From CBFDCQ01 sp965603355 (GTDB lineage: Bacteria; Hydrogenedentota; CAZGCA01; CBFDCQ01): a stretch of 10,683 nt of DNA. Of the stretch, positions 1-6,954 are shown in pieces. The stretch lies in NCBI GenBank assembly GCA_965603355.1, contig CBFDCQ010000101.1, positions 1-10,683 on the forward strand, in the 5' to 3' direction. The notes beneath the pieces are model-generated. The model searched no databases and was not told where the DNA came from. It saw nothing but the letters and a program-made list of their open reading frames with translations. Every line of letters begins with the position of its first letter. Positions within the stretch are counted from its first letter, which is position 1. Position numbers and translations under genes: made by a program.

Positions 1-26
1 CGGTCATTTTCCAGGAGAGCGACAAG

Positions 27-1364
27 GTGGGTAAGAACGGAGCGGGGCGGTTCTTGAGTTTCTTGAAAGCGAAGAAGAAGGTTGGGAAGGAGACGGTCCG
101 ACTTATGGAGAGGGTTGACCGAGGCTCGTCGAGTTTACCTGAAGACTTCAACGCGTTGACCGGCTTTGCCGGTTTCATCTCCCTTCCCAACAGCACGCCA
201 TTCTTTATGCTCAAGGTTTACAGGTTCCTGCGTGATGCCATCCCTGACATCTCGGATGCGGTCTGGACGTGGAAACGGCTGTGCCAGACGGGGCACGAGG
301 TGGAGGTATTGGATGCGTCGTCGGAGCTGTCGCGTGAGCGCGCGTACAGGATGATCCGCGACCTGGATACCAGGGTGAACGCGGACGGCGGCGGGATGGA
401 CGGGTTGCTGGACATCTTCTACACGTCGCTTTTCACTTACGGCGCGGCGGCGTTGGAGATCGTGCTGAACAGGAGCCGGGAATCCATACACGATATCGTT
501 CCGGTGGACGTGTGGACCGTACGGTTCAAACGCGACGAGAAGACCGGCAGGACACTTCCTTGTCAAGTTCACAGCGGCAAGGAGATACCGATCGCGCCGG
601 AACGGTTCTTCTATCTGGGTACGGACCGTGACGGCACGAACCCGTACGGCAGGTCGATGCTGCGGTCGATACCGTTCGTGGTGAAGATACAGCAGCGGCT
701 GCTGGAGGATATGGCGAAAGCGACGCATAACGCGGGGTGGTCGAAGCTGCACGTGAAGTACAAGCCGGGCGAACGGTTTCGCGGTGAGTCGATGGAGGAT
801 TTTCAGACGCGTATCAGCGGGAATTTCGAGAAATTGCGCGACTCCGTGACGAAATTGAAGGCGGACCAGAACCTGGTGACGTACGACAACGTGGAAGTCG
901 ACGTGATAACCGGCAGTCAGCGGTCGGCGGTGTTCTATCAGAACCATAAAGCCGTCGAGGAACAGGTAATCACGGGGATGCACCTGATGCCGATCCTGCT
1001 CGGGAGGAACTACGGTACGACCGAGACGTACGGTACGGCGCAGTACGAGATCATTAACCGGCAGGTGGCGAGCGTGAACCGCGTGGTGAAAAGGCTCCTG
1101 GAGCGGCTGTACAACTTCGAGTTGAGTTTCATGTGGGGCAGCGCCAGGGCGAAGGTGAAGATGAGGACGAACAAGACCGTTGACCTGCTCAAGGATTCGA
1201 TGGCTGCCAAGAATGAGATAGATAACGCGGTCAGGTTGAGGGACGAGGGATTCCTGGATCAGAAGGGAGCGGCGGCCCGGCTGGGTATAGACAATCCTGC
1301 CATAGAGGAGGTGCCCGCGACGGGCCGGCGTGAAGGCGATAAAAGGGTGAGGGAGGTGGACTGA
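27..1364 (+). CDS. Phage portal protein
   Basis: Portal proteins form the dodecameric ring at one capsid vertex through which DNA is packaged and ejected. The 445-residue product has usual portal length. It shows a typical mid-protein segment of the DUF935/Mu gp29-like or SPP1-like kind: an ERFFYL stretch near residue 192, then NPYGRSMLRS at 205-214, followed by long helices (215-280) that would form the stem and wing. The C-terminus is charged and helical. The chosen start is GTG at 27, with AGGAG at 13-17 nine bases upstream. The frame stays open to the left edge, so a start outside the window is possible. A second frame ends with TAA at 32-34 and could be the tail of an upstream gene, perhaps terminase. 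The stop lies 3 bases before the protease gene, consistent with translational coupling. Portal identity is fairly sure; the exact subfamily is not. Confidence 0.88.
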   Translation: MGKNGAGRFLSFLKAKKKVGKETVRLMERVDRGSSSLPEDFNALTGFAGFISLPNSTPFFMLKVYRFLRDAIPDISDAVWTWKRLCQTGHEVEVLDASSELSRERAYRMIRDLDTRVNADGGGMDGLLDIFYTSLFTYGAAALEIVLNRSRESIHDIVPVDVWTVRFKRDEKTGRTLPCQVHSGKEIPIAPERFFYLGTDRDGTNPYGRSMLRSIPFVVKIQQRLLEDMAKATHNAGWSKLHVKYKPGERFRGESMEDFQTRISGNFEKLRDSVTKLKADQNLVTYDNVEVDVITGSQRSAVFYQNHKAVEEQVITGMHLMPILLGRNYGTTETYGTAQYEIINRQVASVNRVVKRLLERLYNFELSFMWGSARAKVKMRTNKTVDLLKDSMAAKNEIDNAVRLRDEGFLDQKGAAARLGIDNPAIEEVPATGRREGDKRVREVD

Positions 1365-1367
1365 GGA

Positions 1368-2120
1368 ATGGAGATAGGTCCTTTTGAGTTCTACTCGGAA
1401 AGCCGGATAATCTGTGCGGTTAGAGAGGGTGCTGCAGCCGGTTGTGACGATGATGCGGATCTGGTGGACGAGGTTAACAAGTTTACGCTTCGTCCTTTGA
1501 AGCGGGATGAGTTTTCAGCGTTCACGATGGACCTGTGCAACAACCAGATAGACGCGCATTTCAGCCGGTTTCCTGTTGGGGAGCTCGAGAAGATCAACGT
1601 GATGGTGCCGGGCAGACCGTTCATGGAACGGCACGACACGAAGGGCACTCTTCCGCGAGGCACGTTTTTCCGGTCGAGGCTTCACGATGAGCCGGAGCGA
1701 GACCACGTGTCGGTAAGACCGGACGTGTACATCTTGAACACCGAGGATAACAGGACATTGATCGCGAACATTGAAGGTGGCGTGTACCGCGGGACATCCA
1801 TCGGGTTCTCTTTCATGCAGCCGGAATGCTCAATCTGCCATAAGGACATACGCACGTGCGATCACACCCCCGGCAGGACGTACGGCGACGAGCCGTGTCA
1901 CTACGTCATGCATGATGTGGTGTCGGTGCTCGAAGGTTCGGTGGTATTTTCGGCATCGCAAGGGACTGGTTTTGTGGTGGCCCGTGACAACGGCGACAGG
2001 CCGTCGGTAGGCGAGGCGCTGAAGGCGGCGAGGGAGGCGTATCATCGTCCGATTGAGCTTGTGGGCTCGAAACGGGTCAGCCCGGCGAAGATCCCGTGGC
2101 CCCATGTGGGAGAGGAGTAA
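1368..2120 (+). CDS. Prohead (head maturation) protease-like protein with Cys/His cluster
   Basis: This gene sits directly after the portal, where HK97-type phages encode the serine protease that trims capsid and scaffold during head maturation. The 250-residue protein has the expected landmarks of an S78/U35-like protease. His89 sits in PFMERHD, followed by a Gly-containing strand. Ser144 is in TSIGFSF. A VLEGSVVFSASQGTG stretch (187-201) resembles the family's EVSLV-PA-x-PGA strand. Between the last two lies Cys154-x2-Cys157-x6-Cys164-x-His166, with Cys177 after it, a probable zinc-binding insert. The start ATG at 1368 has GGGAGG eleven bases upstream. The C-terminal 50 residues are basic and helical. 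Protease assignment is inferred from position plus these motifs. The first 80 residues match nothing I recognise, and the normally conserved Glu in the EVSLV strand is shifted, so activity is not certain. Confidence 0.7.
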   Translation: MEIGPFEFYSESRIICAVREGAAAGCDDDADLVDEVNKFTLRPLKRDEFSAFTMDLCNNQIDAHFSRFPVGELEKINVMVPGRPFMERHDTKGTLPRGTFFRSRLHDEPERDHVSVRPDVYILNTEDNRTLIANIEGGVYRGTSIGFSFMQPECSICHKDIRTCDHTPGRTYGDEPCHYVMHDVVSVLEGSVVFSASQGTGFVVARDNGDRPSVGEALKAAREAYHRPIELVGSKRVSPAKIPWPHVGEE

Positions 2121-2123
2121 GCG

Positions 2124-3680
2124 ATGAGAGGGAAACGCAGGATAGGTATCGTTGCAGCAGCGCTGGTGCTCGCGGGAGCGGCGGTTCTCGGTATTGGCGC
2201 GAATCCGCGCTATATCGAGGAGCTGCGCGTGGGTGGTGGATACGGCGAGTCAGTGGATGGCGGCGCGGATTTTGAGAAGGACGGTGGCATCTACACTGAC
2301 GGCGGCGTAACAGCGGCGACATACAACGGTATAGACCTGTCGAGTTTTCCTCAGAGCGGCATCGACGATTCTGACGAGGGTCAGGAGTTTCCGGGCACGG
2401 ATCACACGGCCGATCAGGCGACGAACATCGAGGAGGAGCTCGATGCTATACGCCATATGATCTCCGACATAGGCGGGGAAGCGCAGTGGTACGACGAGAT
2501 ACCCGTGAGCCTTAAGTCAGCTGAGGATTTTCTTTCAAACACGTCGACCGGACACAATCACGACGGCGTGAGCAGTCGGGCTGTAAGCCTTATACCGGGC
2601 GACCTGAGCATAGATGGCGACGCTACCGTCGGCGACAACCATACCGTCGACGTCGTGAAATTCGATTCGCAAGTGGACGAGGTCAGCGTCGGCGAGCCGA
2701 GCCACCTGTTCAGAGCGGCGAACCCGAAGGACTATATCGTGAATTCCGACTGCGAGGTCTGGCTTGACGGTACGAGCAGTATCGCGACAGGTTGGACCGA
2801 GACCAACGGCAGCTGTACCTTTGCGCGTGAGGCGAGCACTGTTAAGTACAGCAAATACAGCATGAAAGTCACAACAGCCGGTCAACCTGTCCGGCTCGAT
2901 GCGGCACTGGGCGTGACGCCGACACAAGCGCGCGGCCGCACTTTCACGTTCGGGTTATGGGTATACACCAACACACCGACCAACACGAGGATACTCCTCA
3001 AGGATGATGCGGGCAACAATCAGGTGCCGGCGAGCCAGACGAATTCGTGGGAACTGCTTACCGTGACGCGAACGATTGACGCTTCGACGACTACGATACG
3101 GGCGTACCTATACGTACCGGCTAACGGCGTTGTGGTGTACTTGGATGGCGCGTACTTGGTCGAAGGTCCGATGGAGTATGCTTTTGTTCCCGGTGAGGAG
3201 CGGTTGGGCTATGTGAATCTGTCGCTGGGCGGATGGTGGGACAGTGTTAGCTCCGAAGCGATAGACGTTGCGGACACGGACCCGGCCTTTGGGAACAGAT
3301 ACGTTCAGTGGGCCAACGCGGACACGGACTGGATCATAACAACCGTCGTCATTGCCGAGGATTATGATGCGGACGCAGACGACGCGTGGTTCGTCGGTTA
3401 CTACAATCTATCCGGCGGGACGAACGGAAATACGACGCTGGATCTCATGACGCGGTTGCAGGTTCCAGGATCCACGCCGGACTCCACCGACACCGACTAT
3501 GATCATACCCAGCAGTATCACGGCGCAGTTGACACGAACATAGACCGGGCGGTCTACAAGATAGATGAGACCATGCAGGGAGGCGACGTTCTCCTCCTGT
3601 TGGCGACAAGAGCGGACGATGGGACTGACGCCGCGACGTTGAATATGCGCGGCGCCCAGCTTGTCTATGTGAAGCGATGA
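2124..3680 (+). CDS. Fibre-like surface protein with N-terminal signal/anchor and jelly-roll domain
   Basis: I do not recognise a named family for the whole 518-residue protein. Visible parts in order: a basic n-region (RGKRR) and hydrophobic stretch at residues 7-25 ending in Ala/Gly, like a signal peptide or membrane anchor. A Gly/Asp-rich segment (36-70) follows, then a helical stretch near 98-116. Next is a TGHNHDG motif at 142-148, common in phage fibre and spike shafts. Then a repetitive beta segment (DLSIDGDATVGDN, 160-172). A region at about 205-348 starts with NSDCEVW and ends with YLDGAYLVEG, resembling carbohydrate-binding jelly-roll modules of the CBM4/9 type. A beta-rich C-terminal domain with many Asp and Trp runs from about 365 to 518. 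RBS AGAGGAG lies 6 bases before ATG. A fibre or glycan-binding role is inferred. An export signal on such a protein, placed between protease and capsid genes, is odd. Confidence 0.65.
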   Translation: MRGKRRIGIVAAALVLAGAAVLGIGANPRYIEELRVGGGYGESVDGGADFEKDGGIYTDGGVTAATYNGIDLSSFPQSGIDDSDEGQEFPGTDHTADQATNIEEELDAIRHMISDIGGEAQWYDEIPVSLKSAEDFLSNTSTGHNHDGVSSRAVSLIPGDLSIDGDATVGDNHTVDVVKFDSQVDEVSVGEPSHLFRAANPKDYIVNSDCEVWLDGTSSIATGWTETNGSCTFAREASTVKYSKYSMKVTTAGQPVRLDAALGVTPTQARGRTFTFGLWVYTNTPTNTRILLKDDAGNNQVPASQTNSWELLTVTRTIDASTTTIRAYLYVPANGVVVYLDGAYLVEGPMEYAFVPGEERLGYVNLSLGGWWDSVSSEAIDVADTDPAFGNRYVQWANADTDWIITTVVIAEDYDADADDAWFVGYYNLSGGTNGNTTLDLMTRLQVPGSTPDSTDTDYDHTQQYHGAVDTNIDRAVYKIDETMQGGDVLLLLATRADDGTDAATLNMRGAQLVYVKR

Positions 3681-3705
3681 GACACGATAATGAAAGGAGA
3701 GCACG

Positions 3706-4050
3706 GTGAAACGCAATATGTTGGTGGCATTAGCTCTGTTACTTCTGGTTCTTGTGGCCGGCGATGCGGCGGTGTCCCAGACGGGTTACAAGTTTGAGCC
3801 GGATACAAGGGTGCGGTTGATAAGAATGATACATAGAGAGCCGGCGGCGTGCGTTGACCTGATCGAGCGAGCCGAGTCGCTCGTGGAACTCAGAGATGCT
3901 TTGGCAGAGAGGGTGCGGGTGGAGTTCACGAACGCGAGAATCGTTGAGGCGGCCCGGGCGTTGGAGGATCTGAACCTTTCAGAGGAGATGACTTTGCGGG
4001 AGCTCAGGGAGGCCGCTGACGCGGTGGAAGTGGAAGGTGCCGACTCATGA
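3706..4050 (+). CDS. Small exported or membrane-anchored protein of unknown function
   Basis: The 114-residue product begins at GTG 3706 with AAAGGAGA just upstream. Residues 2-3 are basic and residues 5-19 are almost purely Leu/Val/Ala. A small-residue stretch GDAAVSQ follows, so it reads as a cleavable signal peptide or an N-terminal transmembrane anchor facing outward. The rest (about 30-110) is charged and mostly predicted helical, rich in Glu, Arg and Ala, with one Cys at position 49. No lipobox is present. The stop overlaps the next start as ATGA (4047-4050), so the two small genes are probably translated together. Size and topology would suit an inner-membrane spanin-like or lysis accessory protein, but there is no sequence match to support that, and I leave the function open. 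Confidence 0.6.
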   Translation: MKRNMLVALALLLLVLVAGDAAVSQTGYKFEPDTRVRLIRMIHREPAACVDLIERAESLVELRDALAERVRVEFTNARIVEAARALEDLNLSEEMTLRELREAADAVEVEGADS

Positions 4051-4247
4051 CGGATTGTGTGCAGGAGGACTATTGTGCGATGGACATGGTCTACGAGCAG
4101 AAGTTCGCGCACTTTGCGTCCGAGTTGGGTGAGTTGAAGCGGCGGATCGAGAAGGTCGAGGCGACATTGTCGCGCGGCGTCACGCTTTTGGTGGCAAATC
4201 TTGCCGGGATAATTGTGATTCTGCTTGAGACGTTCGTCAAACGGTGA
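4047..4247 (+). CDS. XhlA-like holin accessory / small coiled-coil membrane protein
   Basis: This 66-residue protein has a short charged heptad-like helix (about residues 24-42, SELGELKRRIEKVEATL) followed by one hydrophobic segment (45-63) and a short basic end (VKR). That arrangement, soluble coiled coil then a C-terminal membrane helix, is the layout of the haemolysin XhlA family that works with phage holins. ATG 4047 overlaps the previous stop (ATGA) and has GGAAGG nine bases upstream. A second in-frame ATG at 4080 has a stronger AGGAGG at 4063-4068 but an 11-base gap and would give 55 residues, so two products or the shorter one are possible. The family call rests on topology and size, not on a clear motif. 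A capsid-associated or unrelated membrane protein remains an alternative. Confidence 0.55.
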   Translation: MTDCVQEDYCAMDMVYEQKFAHFASELGELKRRIEKVEATLSRGVTLLVANLAGIIVILLETFVKR

Positions 4248-4264
4248 GCGGGAGGTTGGCCGGT

Positions 4265-5038
4265 ATGGAAAGATGGCTGATAGAGAAGGTTCGCAGTGAC
4301 ATAGAACCGGAGCGCCCGGGTCAAGACATTTCGGACCGTGGGAGGTTTGTGCTGCATCGTCATAGCGACGACGGTGGAGAACACCTTGACCTGCGGCTGG
4401 AGGAGAGGGAAGTTCTTGTGGGATGGCGGCTGCCCTGCGACGCGATGGAACAGCTTGCGCAGGGGGATGGGGTGGTGTGCGAGTTGAAACGGATCCATCC
4501 TAAAAGGTGGCTCGACGTGAACGGCGGCGTGTGTAATGTTGAGGACAGCGGCACCTACAGTTGGGTCAAGCGGGATGCCGATGGAGGGACGGCATTGTTT
4601 GACGGGAAGCGACTTGCAGGGCAGTACGATTTCGCCAGGCGGAAAGAGCCGGCCGAAGCGGCACCCGAGTCCTATCGGAACTCTCTGTCTGTGGTGCAGG
4701 ACGAGTTGGGGTTGGATCTGGCGTGTGCGGATGATGTTGCGCGGCTTGTGGCAAGAGCGCGCGATGGTGATACTGCGCGGAACCGGGCTGTCGAGCGGCT
4801 GTGCGCGCTGGGTGTGGAACTGGACGGGGAGTTGTTTGACGAGAGAATGTGGCGCAAGACGCTTCGTCACCTTTCGCTCGCGGAGACACACGTGCATCTG
4901 CGCTCCTTTGAGAGGCGGTTTGACGAGAAGTATCCTCCGCTGCCGGTGACGAAACGCGAGAAGCTTGGAGAGCGGGACAGACAGAGGGAAAGAGCGGCGG
5001 CGGGCATTCTGTCCGAGGAGTTCTCGCTCCTGGAGTAG
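4265..5038 (+). CDS. LigD 3'-phosphoesterase-like domain protein in the capsid cluster
   Basis: The N-terminal half (about residues 25-127 of 257) resembles the 3'-phosphoesterase domain of bacterial DNA ligase D, which removes 3'-phosphates and 3'-ribonucleotides from DNA ends. RFVLHRH then EHLDLRLE aligns with the family's FVVQxH...HYDLRLE. Further matches are W54-R-L-P for the SWAxP strand, IHP (77-79) for the EDHP motif, and GTYSW plus GKRLAGQY (114-121) for the closing strands. His33, His40, Asp42, Arg44 and His78 correspond to the metal- and phosphate-binding set. Trp82 stands where Tyr is usual, and the loop between the two His is one residue longer. Residues 130-257 are helical and highly charged, as in scaffolding proteins. 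The start is ATG 4265 with GGGAGG at 4250-4255; GTG 4244 would overlap the previous stop but lacks an RBS. A scaffold or structural role is possible. Confidence 0.72.
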   Translation: MERWLIEKVRSDIEPERPGQDISDRGRFVLHRHSDDGGEHLDLRLEEREVLVGWRLPCDAMEQLAQGDGVVCELKRIHPKRWLDVNGGVCNVEDSGTYSWVKRDADGGTALFDGKRLAGQYDFARRKEPAEAAPESYRNSLSVVQDELGLDLACADDVARLVARARDGDTARNRAVERLCALGVELDGELFDERMWRKTLRHLSLAETHVHLRSFERRFDEKYPPLPVTKREKLGERDRQRERAAAGILSEEFSLLE

Positions 5039-5070
5039 GGCTCGCTACGGCCAAGGAAAGGAGAGGAGAG

Positions 5071-5451
5071 ATGGCTTACGGAGATGTTGGTGGACCGGTC
5101 ACAGAGCTGGTGATAAGTTGCCGGACGAAATCTTCCGGCACAGTGGACATTGTCAAGGAGCAGGCCGTGAAGCTTGTCGACGGGTACGTGGTCGATAACG
5201 ACACGGACGACGAAGATCCTGTGTTCGGACAGGCTCAGGCTGACAGCACGGAGAACGACGCTGTCATCCCGGTCAAGGTGCGCGGCGTGTGTATCCTCGA
5301 ATACGAGGGCAGCGCACCGACCGTGGACGGAATCGCGGGAGTACTCGCATCGGCGACGGATGGCAAGGTGAAAGCGCCCGCAAGCGGGAACGGTTGCGGG
5401 GTCAACCTGAAAGTGGACACGAGCGCCGGCGAGGTGCACGTGCTTCTGTAG
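5071..5451 (+). CDS. Capsid decoration (cement) protein, DUF2190-like
   Basis: The 126-residue protein lies immediately before the major capsid gene, the usual place for a head-stabilising cement protein. It is beta-rich, with small residues and few large aromatics. Its central and C-terminal pattern is VIPVKVRGVCILEYEG (65-80), GIAGVLASATDGKVKAP and a final LKVD...GEVHVLL. This fits DUF2190-type small capsid proteins, which bind between capsomers on the outside of the shell. A very purine-rich leader (AAGGAAAGGAGAGGAGAG) ends at the ATG and suggests strong translation, as expected for a protein made in hundreds of copies. Spacing to the capsid gene is 46 bases with no terminator. Function is inferred from position and fold-like pattern. 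Confidence 0.75.
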   Translation: MAYGDVGGPVTELVISCRTKSSGTVDIVKEQAVKLVDGYVVDNDTDDEDPVFGQAQADSTENDAVIPVKVRGVCILEYEGSAPTVDGIAGVLASATDGKVKAPASGNGCGVNLKVDTSAGEVHVLL

Positions 5452-5497
5452 GAGAGGCGTGTGGTGCGGCGTTCGTCCTTGAGAGGAGGAAGACGAG

Positions 5498-6544
5498 ATG
5501 GCATATGGTGAAAATGCTGCCGAACGGGTGGGGTTCCTCAGTCAGGAACCGGAACAGCTCCACGCCCTGAAGGGACAGAGGTTGTACGAGACGTTACGCT
5601 CGCTCGGCATAACGTACAGCGGGTACTTCCGGGCAGCGGATACGAATCTGGAGGAGTATTGCGCGGAGGAGTACGGGATCGACTTGAGAAAGATCACCGT
5701 GGACAGGTTCTTTCAGACGGACCCGAACGCGAAGTGGTTGTTTCCCGACATCGTGCGCGATGCGGTGCTGACCGGGATGCTCAGGAAACCGGCTTACCCG
5801 CAACTGATCATCCGGGACGAGCGGATCGAGGGCACGGCGTACGATGTGCCTTACGTGGTCGAGGACGCGGAGCAGGAAGAGTTGCGCAGCGTGGCCGAGG
5901 GAGCTGCGATACCTGAGTCGGAGATCAAGTATGGCGACCGGGTGGTGCGCATAGACAAGAAGGGTCGCGGGATCATCGCCTCGTACGAGGTGATCCGGCG
6001 CATGAGCGTTGACATGCTGCGCGTGCACCTCCAGCGCATGGGCGAACGGTTGGGCAGGAACCTGGATCAGAGGATCGCCACGGTGCTCGTGAGCGGCGAT
6101 TCTTCGGGAGCGGGTACGGCCGCGACAACGATCGACACGGCGACGAGCGGCACGTGGGTGTACGGCGACATCGTGAACGGATTCCTGAAGCTCGCGTTGG
6201 AGGACTACTTTACGCCGACGCACATGCTGGCGAACAAGGACCTTGCACAGACCATATTGACTATGGACGAGTTCAAGGACGCCCAGCTCTTCGATTTCGC
6301 CAAGACGGGCACGTTCCCGAACCCGTTGGGAGTGAAGCTGGTTCCGATGGTCGATCAGCCCGCCAACAAGCTGACGATACTCGACAGGAGCTACGCGGTA
6401 TCGAAGCTGACGGAGCAGGATCTGCTGGTCGAGAGCGATAAGCTGATCAACCAGCAGTGGGACAGGTCGTACCTGACGGTGGTGACGGATTTCGCGGTCA
6501 TTTACAAGGACGCGCGGGTCGTCGTTCAGAGCGACTGGAGCTGA
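5498..6544 (+). CDS. Major capsid protein, HK97 fold
   Basis: At 348 residues it has typical length for an HK97-fold shell protein, and it follows the portal, protease and cement genes. The N-terminal 70 residues are helical and could be the N-arm. Residues 105-165 form the beta-rich extended-loop region, containing a YGDRVVRIDKKGRGIIASYEV-type stretch (145-165) common in this family. A long helix follows (168-195, the spine helix with RMGERLGRNLDQRIA). The C-terminal part (about 225-345) has the P- and A-domain pattern with alternating strands and the final beta strand DARVVVQSDW. GAGGAGGAAG lies ahead of ATG 5498. No separate scaffold domain is fused here, so any scaffold would come from the upstream gene at 4265. 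A strong RNA hairpin starts 8 bases after the stop. Confidence 0.9.
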   Translation: MAYGENAAERVGFLSQEPEQLHALKGQRLYETLRSLGITYSGYFRAADTNLEEYCAEEYGIDLRKITVDRFFQTDPNAKWLFPDIVRDAVLTGMLRKPAYPQLIIRDERIEGTAYDVPYVVEDAEQEELRSVAEGAAIPESEIKYGDRVVRIDKKGRGIIASYEVIRRMSVDMLRVHLQRMGERLGRNLDQRIATVLVSGDSSGAGTAATTIDTATSGTWVYGDIVNGFLKLALEDYFTPTHMLANKDLAQTILTMDEFKDAQLFDFAKTGTFPNPLGVKLVPMVDQPANKLTILDRSYAVSKLTEQDLLVESDKLINQQWDRSYLTVVTDFAVIYKDARVVVQSDWS

Positions 6545-6551
6545 CGTTGAA

Positions 6552-6590
6552 CGTCCGGGAATCTCGGGACTTCTCCGGGGTTCCCGGACG
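6552..6590 (+). terminator. Strong hairpin after capsid gene (terminator-like or mRNA-stabilising)
   Basis: CGTCCGGGAA (6552-6561) is a perfect inverted match to TTCCCGGACG (6581-6590). Pairing continues inward to 6568/6574 with three G-U pairs, giving a 17-bp stem and a 5-base loop (ACTTC). It starts 8 bases after the capsid stop and ends 10 bases before the RBS of the next gene. No run of T follows, so it is not a complete intrinsic terminator. A partial attenuator or a 3' end stabiliser for the capsid message is more likely, allowing high capsid and lower downstream expression. Confidence 0.7.
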
Positions 6591-6609
6591 AACCGAAGGA
6601 GGAGATGTA

Positions 6610-6954
6610 ATGATAAAGGTCACCGTTAGCGACAGGTTCGCCGACCGGCCGATATGTCTCTACGACCCGGAGTCGCGTGTCTGTTTCATGCCGGGGAAGC
6701 TGGTTGAACTGGACGAGCGCGAGCTGACGGTTCAGCAGAGGAGGTGGCTTGAGCAGGGCGCCCTGGTGGTTGTCCGCGATGGCGAGAAGTCACGTCTCGA
6801 CGCAATGCCATACGTTGAGCTTTACCGCAAGGCTAAGGAGGCGGGCTTGAAGTACGCTGTTCGACCGAACAAGGAGCGTCTTATTGAGGACCTTTCGGCA
6901 GCGCAAAAGGCGGCGGGTGTGCTGACAAGACCGGAGGGCATAGGCAATGGCTAA
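6610..6954 (+). CDS. Small head-associated protein with SAP/Rho-N-like C-terminal segment
   Basis: The 114-residue protein starts at ATG 6610, just after GGAGGAG. The reading frame extends further upstream but would cross the hairpin and overlap the capsid gene, so this start is preferred. Residues 1-60 look like a small beta-rich domain (MIKVTVSDRF; CFMPGKLVELDE; ALVVVRDGEK). Residues 66-97 (MPYVELYRKAKEAGLKY then PNKERLIEDL) follow the pattern of the short helix-extended-helix of SAP, HeH and Rho N-terminal domains, which often bind nucleic acid. Such small proteins commonly sit between capsid and connector genes in tailed phages, but their role is not settled. The end overlaps the next gene by 8 bases. 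Confidence 0.65.
   Translation: MIKVTVSDRFADRPICLYDPESRVCFMPGKLVELDERELTVQQRRWLEQGALVVVRDGEKSRLDAMPYVELYRKAKEAGLKYAVRPNKERLIEDLSAAQKAAGVLTRPEGIGNG

Noticed and set aside
2..34. Possible end of an upstream gene (TAA at 32-34)
   Set aside because: Only ten codons are visible, too few to support a gene call; the portal frame is also open here.
135..983. Long minus-strand open frame opposite the portal gene (282 residues)
   Set aside because: It lies wholly within a confident portal gene, its product is an Arg/His/Val-rich composition typical of antisense shadows in GC-rich DNA, and it has no recognisable motif.
4091..4897. Minus-strand open frame of 268 residues
   Set aside because: It covers parts of two well-supported + strand genes, has a low-complexity antisense composition and would be the only minus-strand gene in the operon.
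5071..5512. Shared MAYG N-termini of the cement and capsid proteins, hinting at duplication
   Set aside because: The match stops after four residues, with different codons, and the proteins differ in length and pattern.
5594..6223. Minus-strand open frame inside the capsid gene
   Set aside because: It is an antisense shadow; the capsid frame has a strong RBS and family pattern.
6457..6609. Upstream extension of the gene at 6610 into the capsid gene
   Set aside because: It would overlap the capsid end by 88 bases and run through the hairpin; the GGAGGAG plus ATG at 6610 explains the gene better.
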